Positions 1-8,713 of a stretch of 64,000 nucleotides of DNA are shown here, piece after piece (the stretch's first letter is position 1; the number at the start of each line of letters is the position of its first letter). This DNA is from Gracilimonas sp. GTDB lineage: Bacteria > Bacteroidota > Rhodothermia > Balneolales > Balneolaceae. A program made the position numbers and the translations under genes. Below the pieces are notes generated by a model. The model made no database searches, had not been told where the DNA came from, and saw only the letters and a list, made by a program, of their open reading frames with translations. The stretch is taken from contig NZ_JABURM010000005.1 of NCBI RefSeq assembly GCF_014762685.1, positions 186,001 through 250,000 of the forward strand, given 5' to 3'.

Positions 1-64
1 CGTTCGGAACGAGTAGAATCCAAACAGGTTTGGTAAGCTCAATAAAAATTGTTTAAAGAAAAAC

Positions 65-90
65 GCTCCGACGCGGAGCATCAGAGCGAG
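65..90. repeat. Short GC-rich interspersed element, copy 1
   Basis: Positions 71-90 read ACGCGGAGC, 4 nt, GAGCGAG. The same two blocks, 5 nt apart, occur on the opposite strand at 62365-62385. Both copies sit between genes and near a short GGAACGA block. This looks like a REP-like interspersed repeat, but only two copies are visible here. Confidence 0.45.
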
Positions 91-117
91 TAAAGTAGGG
101 GCGAATCACATTCGCCC
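65..117 (-). terminator. Two hairpins downstream of citrate synthase
   Basis: Two stem-loops lie just past the citrate synthase stop codon. One has a 6-bp GC-rich stem (65-70 with 74-79) and a 3-nt loop. The other has an 8-bp stem GGGCGAAT/ATTCGCCC (99-106 with 110-117) and a 3-nt loop. The second is the likelier 3' end for the minus-strand gene, although no strong U-tract follows it. The first overlaps a repeat-like element that recurs near 62.37 kb. Confidence 0.45.
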
Positions 118-131
118 AATAGCTTAATTAT

Positions 132-1301
132 TTACCGTTTTTCAACAGGCACCCAATCAAGATGCTTCTCACCAACGTAAAGGGCACGAGGACGAATCAG
201 GCGATTGTTGGCAGCCTGTTCCATAAAGTGACCGGTCCAGCCGGAAACACGGCTCATGGTAAAGATGCAGGTGTAGAGATCTGGCTGAATTCCAATGGAG
301 TAATATACCGTTGCAGAAAAGAAATCCACGTTGGGATCAATGTTTTTCTCACTTTTCATCGTGTTTAACATGTCCATCGACCATGTGTACAATTCCTGAT
401 GGCCGGTCTCTTCGGAAAGATCTTCGGACATGTGTTGAAGGAGCCGGGCACGAGGATCAAAGGTCTTATAAACCCGGTGTCCGAATCCGGATATTTTTTC
501 TTTGTTTGCAAGCTTTTCTTTTGTGAAAGCTACGGCGTCGGCTTTGTCACCTTGTTCTTCAAGTTCGAGCAAAGTATTCATAACAGCCGTATTTGCCCCG
601 CCATGTAGAGGGCCTTTCAGGGCACCAATCGCACCGGTTACTGCAGAATACATATCAGACTGTGTAGCACAAATGGTTCTGCAGGTGAAGGTAGAAGCAT
701 TCATTCCGTGCTCGGCATGAAGAATCAGGCACAGGTCCATGGTTTTTTCAGCTTGCTCACCGGGTTTCTCACCATTCAGCATATATAAAAAGTTGAATGC
801 AGTGCTTCCGTCTTTAAGTGGAGCAACCACATCTTTTCCGTGCCTTACGCGATCAAAAGCTGCAATGATGGTTGGGATCTTAGCTGTGATGTCAATAGCC
901 TGTCCTTCAAATAAAGTATCATCAAACTTACCTTTGGTATCATCAAAATCAGCCAGCATGGAAACAGCTGTTCTGAGTACGGCCATTGGTTCTGCATCTT
1001 TGTCGGTTGCTTTGATGTAATCTAAAACCGGTTGTGGAATGTCCCGGTGTTCAATCAATAATTTCTTTAGACTTTCTAATTCGTCAGAATTTGGAAGGCG
1101 GTCATGCCACAGCAAAAAGCACACTTCTTCAAAAGTTGCGTTTTCAGCCAAAGTATCAATCAGGTAACCCGAATAGATTAATTCACCTTTTTGGCCGTCT
1201 ATAAAACTTTTAGTAGTCGAAAATGCTACGATACCATCAAGACCTCTGTTGATATGGGGATATTGTTGCTCGTCAAAGCCTGTGTGAATGCCTTCTGACA
1301 T
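132..1301 (-). CDS. gltA: Citrate synthase
   Basis: This enzyme condenses acetyl-CoA with oxaloacetate to citrate, the entry step of the TCA cycle in the cytoplasm. The 389-residue protein carries the family landmarks in order: HAEHGMNAST (195-204), GPLHGGAN (230-237) with catalytic His233, GFGHRVYK (272-279) with His275, and DFFSATV with the expected catalytic Asp326. Its length fits the short dimeric class rather than the longer NADH-sensitive hexameric enzymes of E. coli type; the class assignment is inference. It is the last gene of the minus-strand block and is separated from mazG by about 240 nt, so it probably has its own promoter. Hairpins follow its stop codon. Confidence 0.96.
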   Translation of the reverse strand: MSEGIHTGFDEQQYPHINRGLDGIVAFSTTKSFIDGQKGELIYSGYLIDTLAENATFEEVCFLLWHDRLPNSDELESLKKLLIEHRDIPQPVLDYIKATDKDAEPMAVLRTAVSMLADFDDTKGKFDDTLFEGQAIDITAKIPTIIAAFDRVRHGKDVVAPLKDGSTAFNFLYMLNGEKPGEQAEKTMDLCLILHAEHGMNASTFTCRTICATQSDMYSAVTGAIGALKGPLHGGANTAVMNTLLELEEQGDKADAVAFTKEKLANKEKISGFGHRVYKTFDPRARLLQHMSEDLSEETGHQELYTWSMDMLNTMKSEKNIDPNVDFFSATVYYSIGIQPDLYTCIFTMSRVSGWTGHFMEQAANNRLIRPRALYVGEKHLDWVPVEKR

Positions 1302-1543
1302 TGTTACTCCAAATTTTGTTAATGATAAATTACTCGATAAGAACCAACTTAACGCCGTTAACGAATTTCACTTCCGGAGCGTTTAAAGCCGGTAAAAAAT
1401 TCCGATTCTCATATTTGAGAAGAGCACCGAATATACTAAAACCGACGCACAATTTTAAGTCAAAATGATTAAAATCACTTTAATAAAGCAACTGGATTTG
1501 AAGAAAATATGAAGATTCGTTGCGGAAATCTTTATCGTGTCTA

Positions 1544-2305
1544 TTATAACGACTTTGCCTCATTCCAATACTTATCCATTTCTTCCAGCGTAGATTCCTT
1601 CAGGGTTTTATTCTGTTCTTTTAGCTTCTTTTCGATGTATCGAAACCGTTCTTCAAATTTAGCATTGGTTTTGCGGAGGCTGTCTTCGGCATTCAGTTCA
1701 AAGTACCGGCTTACGTTTACGAGGGAGAACAGCACATCACCAAATTCATCCGATAGTTTTTCAAAATCATTTTCCTCAAGAGCTTCTTTGAATTCTTGCA
1801 GCTCCTCGTCCAGCTTTTCCCATGCTAGTTTCCATTCCGGCCAGTCAAAACCTACATTAGCAGCTTTCTCCTGCATCCGCTGTGCACGGATGAGGGCCGG
1901 AAGTTGTGAAGGCAGTCCGTCCAGTGTCGATTTCTTCCCTTCTTTTAACTTAATGTTTTCCCAGTTTTCAGAAACTTCGCTTTCTCCATTCACCTCGGTT
2001 TCACCAAAAACATGAGGATGCCGGCGAATCAGTTTTTCCATGAGTGTATAAATCACATCCCCAATATCAAATGTCTTGGCTTCGGTGGCCATCCGGGAAT
2101 GAAATATAACGTGAAGAAGCAGGTCCCCAAGCTCTTTTTTGAATTCATCAAAATCTTGATTGTCCAATGCTTCGATGGCTTCATAGGCCTCTTCAATCAG
2201 GTTATCTTTGATGGATTCGTGTGTTTGTTTCCGATCCCACGGGCACTCCTTTCTTAGAATAGCTATGAGTTCTACGAGATCTTCAAACTTCCTGCTTGGC
2301 TTCAT
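1544..2305 (-). CDS. mazG: Nucleoside triphosphate pyrophosphohydrolase MazG
   Basis: MazG hydrolyses (d)NTPs to NMP and pyrophosphate and is considered a house-cleaning enzyme. The 253-residue protein has the full two-domain layout. The N-terminal domain has the metal-binding EEAYE (38-42) and ELGDLL (58-63), preceded by the typical CPWDRKQTH. The C-terminal domain repeats the pattern with DEELQEF (166-172) and DEFGDVLFSL (186-195). Both acidic sets look intact. The start codon directly precedes the conserved first helix. It lies 77 nt downstream of the secreted 'asparagine synthetase B-like' gene and may be read from the maf-TPR unit. Confidence 0.94.
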   Translation of the reverse strand: MKPSRKFEDLVELIAILRKECPWDRKQTHESIKDNLIEEAYEAIEALDNQDFDEFKKELGDLLLHVIFHSRMATEAKTFDIGDVIYTLMEKLIRRHPHVFGETEVNGESEVSENWENIKLKEGKKSTLDGLPSQLPALIRAQRMQEKAANVGFDWPEWKLAWEKLDEELQEFKEALEENDFEKLSDEFGDVLFSLVNVSRYFELNAEDSLRKTNAKFEERFRYIEKKLKEQNKTLKESTLEEMDKYWNEAKSL

Positions 2306-2382
2306 TTTAATTTTAAATGTTAAATTCTAAAATGCTTAATGAAGTATAATTTAACATATAAAATTCATCCATTTAACATTAA

Positions 2383-3651
2383 CTACGTTTTTTTCTTTTT
2401 CTTTTTGGCGGCAGGAAACAGGATGTTATTCAGGATTAAACGGTAGCCGGGACTGGTAGGGTGAAGTTCCAAATCGGTGGGCGGATCATTTACACGGTGG
2501 GTATAATCTTCAGGATCATGACCGGCATAAAAGGTAAACGTCCCATTTCCATAATTTCCGTGCAGATATTTAACTTGTTCACGGCCCGGGGACTCTCCTA
2601 AAATCACAACCGACGATTTTACTTTGTCTTTTTGGAATGCTGTGGTTTGCCCGTAAAACCCACGCACACTGCTTACATGATTTTGGGTAAGCATGGTAGG
2701 AACCGGATCCCACTTAGCGGAAAATTCAAAGAGTGTAAAGAAATCAAGAGATTGATCTACTTGATCAATGGTTACTGGTACGTCAATATCGGCATGTTCA
2801 TATTCGCCGGGGTTAAGTTTAATATCAAAATCTTCAAACGCCAGGGTCTTATTAAAGTCTAGTTTTTCCTGTGCGTTAGGATCTGCAGGGTCTCCGTCAA
2901 ATTGCTCGGGGGCAATATCAACCCCTTCGGCAGCAAGGGCGATGTCAAAGGTATCGGTTCCGGAACACATTGCGAATAGAAAACCACCGTTACCTACATA
3001 TCGTTTTATGGTTCGGGCAACTTCTTTCTTTTGTTCACTAACCGATGAGTAGCCTAATTCAGCGGCCATAGCTTCCATTTGTTTAACCTGGGCTATGTAC
3101 CAAGGCATATTGCGATAGCTGGCCCAAAATTTCCCAAATTGTCCGGTAAAATCTTCATGATGCAGGTGAAGCCAATCATATTCGTCCAATTTCCCTTCCA
3201 GCACTTCTACGTCCCATATTTTGTCATATTCTACCTCAGCATAAGTGAGAGCAAGAGTTACGGCATCATCCCATGGCAAAGCCTGATCAGGAGTATAGAC
3301 AGCAATTTTAGGTGCTTTTTCTAAATTAACGACGGCAGTATTGCTGCTGTTACTTTCGACATCTGCAACAATTTGCCGGGCTTCAGAAGCACTGATGGTT
3401 TCCAGGTTTACATTGCGCAAACGGCTTTTTCGGACAATATCATTTTCTACTTGAGCTAAAAAACTGCCGCCCCTGTAGTTAAGCAGCCATTGTGCAGTAT
3501 ATCCATCCGTTATATGATTAAAAATCACACCATACGCTTTGAGATGATTAGTCTGGGAAGCGTCCATGGAAATAAGTACATGCTGTTGCGCTTGAGTTGC
3601 CAGAAGTGGTACTAATGCAAATAAACCTATGATGAAAATTCTCTTGAACAT
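2383..3651 (-). CDS. Secreted 'asparagine synthetase B-like' conserved protein
   Basis: The 422-residue protein begins with a Sec signal peptide (about 1-21, ending ATQAQQ). I recognise the family from Bacteroidota and Balneolota, where databases often label it asparagine synthetase B. No N-terminal-nucleophile glutaminase or ATP-pyrophosphatase domain is visible, so that name looks wrong. Visible features are a His-rich LHLHHEDF (161-168) and a glutamine-amidotransferase-like elbow GGFLFAMCSGTDTFD (222-236) with Cys229, resembling ThuA or GATase-like folds. The protein ends in six lysines and a threonine. It is one base downstream of the TPR gene, so the two are surely co-transcribed. Its biochemical role is unknown. 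Confidence 0.85.
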   Translation of the reverse strand: MFKRIFIIGLFALVPLLATQAQQHVLISMDASQTNHLKAYGVIFNHITDGYTAQWLLNYRGGSFLAQVENDIVRKSRLRNVNLETISASEARQIVADVESNSSNTAVVNLEKAPKIAVYTPDQALPWDDAVTLALTYAEVEYDKIWDVEVLEGKLDEYDWLHLHHEDFTGQFGKFWASYRNMPWYIAQVKQMEAMAAELGYSSVSEQKKEVARTIKRYVGNGGFLFAMCSGTDTFDIALAAEGVDIAPEQFDGDPADPNAQEKLDFNKTLAFEDFDIKLNPGEYEHADIDVPVTIDQVDQSLDFFTLFEFSAKWDPVPTMLTQNHVSSVRGFYGQTTAFQKDKVKSSVVILGESPGREQVKYLHGNYGNGTFTFYAGHDPEDYTHRVNDPPTDLELHPTSPGYRLILNNILFPAAKKKKKKT

Positions 3652-3652
3652 A

Positions 3653-5554
3653 TCAGGAGTTTCGGTCTGTTAATTTAGTTAAACGTTCTCGTGCGTAAGG
3701 TGCATAAAAACCTTGTGGAAAGGAAAGAATCAATTCCTCATATATTTCTCTTGCTGATACTGATGGCATTACAGCAGTATTTTGAGCTTCAATACAATTT
3801 TCCTTGTCTGAACAACCATCTGCATTTACAGAGTAATCGGTTTGTTCTGCAAGTTTAGCCTGTTCCCAAAGTAATTTTTCTTTAATGGGAGTATTGGTGT
3901 TTGTGGTTAGAAAATTACTCAGTTGAATAAATTTCTCTACTTTCTCCACATGTGATGATTGTACAAAAAATAACATGGCATCATCCTTAAGCGCATAGAA
4001 GTCAGGATCATTGATCATTTGTAAAAATAGCTGGGCGCTTTCAGAAGATTTTCCATTATTTTCTTTAAAAACAGCATCGGCAAACCTCGATAAATTGGTT
4101 CCGGTGGTATCTGCTGAAAGTCCTTCTTGTAACCACAGCCTCAGCTCAAGAGCATTGTTTGCGTAATATGAAGTGTTATTTCTGCCAAGAGATTTAAGTT
4201 GTATGGTGGCAAATTCATAATCGCCTGAATAGAAGTCGGTGAGTGCGAGAAAATACCGTGTTTTTTCAGCTATTTCACCAATTTCAGCTTCTTTGTTTGC
4301 TCTTGTGAAATTGATGCGTGCTTGTGGATATTCTTTTTTAGAAAGATGGATACGACCTTCCAGGTATAGAACTTCAGGAGAGCCATCCGTTCCGGGTATT
4401 GACTTCAGTTTGCGCAATGCAGATTCTGCTTTTTCTAAATCAAAGACATAGTCCAGAGCAAGTTCTGCCCTTTTAAGCTGAACATTTTTTCTGCCGCTGT
4501 AACTGTTGGTCTCTGTTTCAATAGAATCAAGCATAACGGTAGCAAGTTGAAAAAGACTGTCACGTTGATTTTTGAAATCAAGGTTGTAGTCATCAATGTA
4601 TTTAGCCCATTTAGAATACGTATCTGAAAGTTCTTCCAATCCCCGCCATTTTATTTCTCCATAGGTTTTATCAGTGTAATAGGTGAAGGCTTCTTCAGCC
4701 AGTTCAAATTCATTATTACTTACCAGCTGTTGACCTAAGTTGAATAATGAATAATTATATGATTCAGTGCGGTTTTCATATTCTTTAGCTACTGATAAAG
4801 CTCTCCGGTAGAGTTCATTTTCCTGGAGCAGCCAAATTTCAAGCTGATAGAATGTTTGGTACAGCGGGTTGGAAACAGACATAGAAGAAAGACGTTCGTC
4901 CAGTTCTATGATTGTAATGTCATATAAAATGGGGTCATTATATCTCAATAAGCTCCGTTGAATAAATGAGATTTGATTTGGAGAATCTTCAAGCAGGGAA
5001 AGCCACTCATCGATAGCCAATTCATATTCACCGGCTTGCATATAAGCGTTGGCAATATCACTAAAAAAGATGCGGTTATTCTGAAACGCCTTTCTGGCCT
5101 GTTTATAGATATCCACGGCTTCCATGTACTCACGCCGACTAACCATAACCCGGGCAGTTGTTATATAGAGCTGCAGTTGGTTCTGATTTGATTGTAAGTT
5201 GGTTTTCCAAATTTCAAGAGCTCTTTCTTTTTCATTTTTATAATGATAAAGTTCTCCTATGCGGACCTGTATCTGACTATCAAACTCCGGATTTCCTTTA
5301 TACTGATCGGTGATTTCAAGAGCCTTGTCGTATTGTTTAAGCTGAATAAGACAGTCTATCAACTGATTGGCATAGACAAAGGTTTCGGGATTGCTCTCAT
5401 TAAGCTCTTGAAGAAGAGGTAAGGCCTCGGAGTATTTTTGCTGTTGCATCAGCTGCACGGCTACTTGATATTTACTGTTATTCTGAGCCAACAGATTTAA
5501 TGACAGCAGCAGTACGGCAAATATGGTAAAAAGTAATTTCTTAAAATTCATCAT
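3653..5554 (-). CDS. Secreted tetratricopeptide-repeat protein
   Basis: The 633-residue protein starts with a signal peptide (about 1-23) and then consists almost entirely of helical repeats of TPR type, for example the segments around residues 30-200 and 390-470 with patterns such as Y-x-x-A-x-x-x-L. A scaffold or assembly role in the periplasm is likely; no enzyme motif was seen. Its start codon overlaps the maf stop by 4 nt (ATGA) and its end is one base from the next gene, so the three form one transcription unit. The partner or substrate is unknown. Confidence 0.85.
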   Translation of the reverse strand: MMNFKKLLFTIFAVLLLSLNLLAQNNSKYQVAVQLMQQQKYSEALPLLQELNESNPETFVYANQLIDCLIQLKQYDKALEITDQYKGNPEFDSQIQVRIGELYHYKNEKERALEIWKTNLQSNQNQLQLYITTARVMVSRREYMEAVDIYKQARKAFQNNRIFFSDIANAYMQAGEYELAIDEWLSLLEDSPNQISFIQRSLLRYNDPILYDITIIELDERLSSMSVSNPLYQTFYQLEIWLLQENELYRRALSVAKEYENRTESYNYSLFNLGQQLVSNNEFELAEEAFTYYTDKTYGEIKWRGLEELSDTYSKWAKYIDDYNLDFKNQRDSLFQLATVMLDSIETETNSYSGRKNVQLKRAELALDYVFDLEKAESALRKLKSIPGTDGSPEVLYLEGRIHLSKKEYPQARINFTRANKEAEIGEIAEKTRYFLALTDFYSGDYEFATIQLKSLGRNNTSYYANNALELRLWLQEGLSADTTGTNLSRFADAVFKENNGKSSESAQLFLQMINDPDFYALKDDAMLFFVQSSHVEKVEKFIQLSNFLTTNTNTPIKEKLLWEQAKLAEQTDYSVNADGCSDKENCIEAQNTAVMPSVSAREIYEELILSFPQGFYAPYARERLTKLTDRNS

Positions 5555-6153
5555 TTTAATGCCATTAAAGTCAGTTTGGGCATAATTTTTTTTAACTCTC
5601 GATAAAATCGGTTCAGGGGAAAGCCGACTACATTATAGTAGTCACCTTCAATCCTTTCTACAAATAAAGCTCCTAAATCGTCTTGGATACCATAAGCTCC
5701 TGCTTTATCCAAAGGATTTCCACTTTTTATATATGTATGGATATCCTGTTTATCTAACGTACTGAAGGTTACTTTTGTTTGCTCAAAAAATGTATGACCG
5801 CTTTCCTGATGTCCTTTTTTATCACTTTTAACAAGAGCTACCCCGGTATAGACAGTATGAGTAGAATTACTGAGGGATGTTAAAAATTCTGCCGCCTCTT
5901 CCTCATTTTCCGGCTTCCCCACAATTTTCCCTTTATGCACTACTACGGTATCCGCACCTATTACTAAACTGTCCTGGAAGCGAGCACTGACTTCCCGGGC
6001 CTTCAATAAAGCCAATTCTTTCACTAAAAGAGCCGGATCTTGTTGGGAACTGTTTTCCTCAACGTCACTGGGAAAGACTTCAAATGAAAGCCCAATTTGC
6101 TCAAGCAGTTTTTTTCTTCGGGGACTTTGTGAAGCCAAAATGATTCGAGTCAT
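5551..6153 (-). CDS. maf: Maf-like nucleotide pyrophosphatase
   Basis: Maf proteins hydrolyse non-canonical or modified nucleoside triphosphates (dTTP/UTP or m7GTP types). The 200-residue sequence has the family signature LASQSPRRKKLL (6-17), the GADTVV motif with catalytic Asp68, and the GKP motif (79-81). The length is normal. It is the first gene of the minus-strand unit maf-TPR-secreted protein and faces the plus-strand DUF3098 gene across a 93-nt divergent promoter region. The substrate subclass cannot be settled by eye. Confidence 0.93.
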   Translation of the reverse strand: MTRIILASQSPRRKKLLEQIGLSFEVFPSDVEENSSQQDPALLVKELALLKAREVSARFQDSLVIGADTVVVHKGKIVGKPENEEEAAEFLTSLSNSTHTVYTGVALVKSDKKGHQESGHTFFEQTKVTFSTLDKQDIHTYIKSGNPLDKAGAYGIQDDLGALFVERIEGDYYNVVGFPLNRFYRELKKIMPKLTLMALK

Positions 6154-6246
6154 GTGGTGTTTTGTGTTTTTGGGTTTAACAGATAATTAAATAACTTTGC
6201 GAGGCGTTTCAATCACAATCATATTATCAAAGTTAAACAAAACAAC

Positions 6247-6495
6247 ATGGCAAAACGAAAGGGTAAAACGGCAGATAACCAACCTATGTTTTTTTCTGCT
6301 TATAATTATAAAATGATTGGGACAGCAATTTTCTTGATTTTTGCAGGTTTCACCGCCATGTATCTTGAAAACGAAGTAAACGGCTTTATTTCGTTGTTTG
6401 TCTCACCTATTGCCATCATGGCCGGTTATATATTGGTTGTATTTGCGATTATGAAACACGACCGTGATGAGGAACCGGAAGCAGCATCGAACTGA
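6247..6495 (+). CDS. DUF3098 family small membrane protein
   Basis: This 82-residue protein has a basic N-terminus, two predicted transmembrane helices (about 24-42 and 48-68) and an acidic C-terminal tail. I recognise it as the DUF3098 family, which is found in Bacteroidota and often sits among membrane or cell-division genes; no function is established. It opens the plus-strand unit, and the next gene overlaps its 3' end if that gene's first ATG is used. Confidence 0.8.
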   Translation: MAKRKGKTADNQPMFFSAYNYKMIGTAIFLIFAGFTAMYLENEVNGFISLFVSPIAIMAGYILVVFAIMKHDRDEEPEAASN

Positions 6496-7327
6496 ACGAG
6501 TGCTTGACCGTTGGGTAAATATCTTCTTCACATTAGCTCTGATTTTTGTTTTCATTTTATATGGAGATGCACAAGATCATCAACAAATTCTAACCGGTGT
6601 ATTTCTCGCGGCTTTATTCTCAATACTTGCCTTTATTATAAATTGGTTGACGATTGACGGAGCCATATCTGCCGCCATATTTGGCAGTATTGCGTATGGT
6701 TTAGGAGGGATGCAGGGAGCCGCAATTGTACTGGCATTTTTTATTTCGGGATCTATTCTTTCAAAAGATTTAATTTCAAAGGAAGGATTTTTAGAAAAAA
6801 AATTCCGCAGGGATGGAAAGCAGGTATGGGCCAATGGGTTTTGGTTTGCTATCTGGATTTTATGCTGGTTTCTAACTGAGAAGGAGATCTTTTTGATTGC
6901 AGGTGTGACGGCTATTGCAATGTCTGCTTCCGACACCTGGGCTACAGAAATAGGGGATAAGCGTATAAAAGGAAAAACCTGGCTTATGACCAATTGGCAA
7001 AGGGTTCAGCCCGGTACAGACGGAGGAGTGAGTATTTTCGGAACCTTAGCAGCCCTGCTTGGAGCAGTATTTATAGCTGGAATATTTTGGGTGTTGAAAA
7101 TGAGTATCAGCTTTTCATCAATAATTGTAATTTCTTTAATTGGGTTTTCAGGTTGTCTTGTTGATTCTTACATTGGCGCCCGATTTCAGAACAGAGATTA
7201 TAAATTTTCCTGGCTTACTTTATTTGGAAGGGAGAATATGTATGTTAGCAACAATTTTGTAAACTGGATTTCGGCAGGAATCGCTTCATTAATCAGTTTG
7301 ATATTAATCTTAATTATTGGCGTATGA
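6464..7327 (+). CDS. DUF92 family integral membrane protein
   Basis: The protein is about 287 residues with roughly six or seven hydrophobic helices. Family hallmarks are SASDTWATEIG (154-164) and QPGTDGGVS (182-190). DUF92 includes the plant VTE6 phytyl-phosphate kinase and bacterial relatives, so a polyprenyl- or phytyl-phosphate kinase-like activity is possible but unproven. The listed ATG at 6464 overlaps DUF3098 by 32 nt. A GTG at 6500, in the same frame and 4 nt past the DUF3098 stop, is an equally good start (275 residues). Its stop overlaps the symporter start (ATGA), indicating translational coupling. Confidence 0.82.
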   Translation: MMRNRKQHRTERVLDRWVNIFFTLALIFVFILYGDAQDHQQILTGVFLAALFSILAFIINWLTIDGAISAAIFGSIAYGLGGMQGAAIVLAFFISGSILSKDLISKEGFLEKKFRRDGKQVWANGFWFAIWILCWFLTEKEIFLIAGVTAIAMSASDTWATEIGDKRIKGKTWLMTNWQRVQPGTDGGVSIFGTLAALLGAVFIAGIFWVLKMSISFSSIIVISLIGFSGCLVDSYIGARFQNRDYKFSWLTLFGRENMYVSNNFVNWISAGIASLISLILILIIGV

Positions 7328-8625
7328 AATGGTATAGAAAGTTACACTGGCAAATTATAATCGGGTTAATTTTAGGTTTGATTTGGGGACTAGTCGCCAA
7401 TTTTGCCGGTTTGAATGAATTTACAACCGACTATATCAAACCCATTGGCACTATTTTTATCAAATTATTGGTTTTAATTGCTGTACCGTTGGTGTTGGTA
7501 TCGTTAGTTACCGGGGTAACCAGTTTAAACGATACTGCTCAGCTTTCCCGGATGGGGGGTAAAACAGTAGCAATTTATGCCATAACTACCGTTTTGGCTA
7601 TTAGCATTGGGTTGGCGACGGTGAACATTATGAAGCCGGGGAAATCCCTTCCTGCTGAGACACGGGATCAACTGCAGGCCACATACAGTGAAAACATTGA
7701 TGAAAGGAGCGAGTCAGCCATGGAAGTTATGGATCGCGGGCCTCTGGATTTCTTCGTAGATATTGTCCCTGAAAATTTCTTTAGCGCAGCTTCAGACAAT
7801 TCTAATATGCTGCAGGTTGTTTTTGTAGCCATTTTATTGGGAATTGGAATTATTCAAATAGGAGGAAAAAAGGCGGAGACATTAACCAATTTCTTTGATG
7901 CCTTTAATGATGTCATTATTCGAATTGTTGAATTGATAATGCTGACGGCACCCTATGGAGTATTTGCGCTTATGGCCTCGTTGCTCATAGATCTTGCAGG
8001 AGACGATTTAGGCAAAGCCCTTGAGTTACTTTATGCGCTGGGCTGGTATTGTCTTGCTGTGGTGATCGGTTTAACAATTCATGTATTTGTAGTATATGCG
8101 AGCTTATTTAAGGCAACCAGTAATATGAAGTTAACTACTTTTTTCCGTGCTATTCAGCCGGCTATGTTATTAGGGTTCAGTACAAGCTCAAGTGCCGCCA
8201 CCCTTCCGGTAACCATGGAGCGTGTTGAGAAAAACTTAGGTGTTAAAGAGGAAGTAGCAAGTTTTGTATTGCCTATCGGGGCTACCGTTAACATGGACGG
8301 AACCAGCCTTTATCAAGCTGTTGCTGCAGTATTTATTGCTCAGGCTCTCGGAATGGATCTGACACTTGTCCAGCAATTGACCATTGTTCTCACTGCCACT
8401 GCCGCATCAATTGGAGCAGCAGGGGTGCCCGGAGCCGGTATTATCATGCTGGTTATAGTATTGGAATCTGTGCAGGTACCTACGGCGGGTATAGCGTTAA
8501 TACTTGGGGTTGATCGAATTTTGGATATGTTCCGGACCATGGTCAATATAACAGGGGATGCAGCTGTATCGGTTGCAGTAGCCTCTTCAGAGGGATTATT
8601 AGGGGAAGCACATCTTGATGATTAG
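7324..8625 (+). CDS. Dicarboxylate/amino acid:cation symporter (DAACS family)
   Basis: This inner-membrane carrier takes up glutamate, aspartate or C4-dicarboxylates with Na+ or H+. The 433-residue protein has the GltPh/GltP architecture: serine-rich re-entrant loop HP1 with SSSAATLP (288-295), the TM7 motif NMDGT (323-327), the glycine-rich HP2 tip GVPGAG (367-372), and the TM8 residues Asp397, Asp401 and Arg404 followed by NITGDAA. An Arg in TM8 at this place usually favours acidic amino acids or dicarboxylates. It overlaps the DUF92 gene by 4 nt. Confidence 0.93.
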   Translation: MKWYRKLHWQIIIGLILGLIWGLVANFAGLNEFTTDYIKPIGTIFIKLLVLIAVPLVLVSLVTGVTSLNDTAQLSRMGGKTVAIYAITTVLAISIGLATVNIMKPGKSLPAETRDQLQATYSENIDERSESAMEVMDRGPLDFFVDIVPENFFSAASDNSNMLQVVFVAILLGIGIIQIGGKKAETLTNFFDAFNDVIIRIVELIMLTAPYGVFALMASLLIDLAGDDLGKALELLYALGWYCLAVVIGLTIHVFVVYASLFKATSNMKLTTFFRAIQPAMLLGFSTSSSAATLPVTMERVEKNLGVKEEVASFVLPIGATVNMDGTSLYQAVAAVFIAQALGMDLTLVQQLTIVLTATAASIGAAGVPGAGIIMLVIVLESVQVPTAGIALILGVDRILDMFRTMVNITGDAAVSVAVASSEGLLGEAHLDD

Positions 8626-8713
8626 AATTTTAAAAATTAGGAAACTTTACATGCCTTTATGCTCTAAAATCTGTTAATTACGGTAAACCAGTACAGATGT
8701 AACACAGGTGCCT

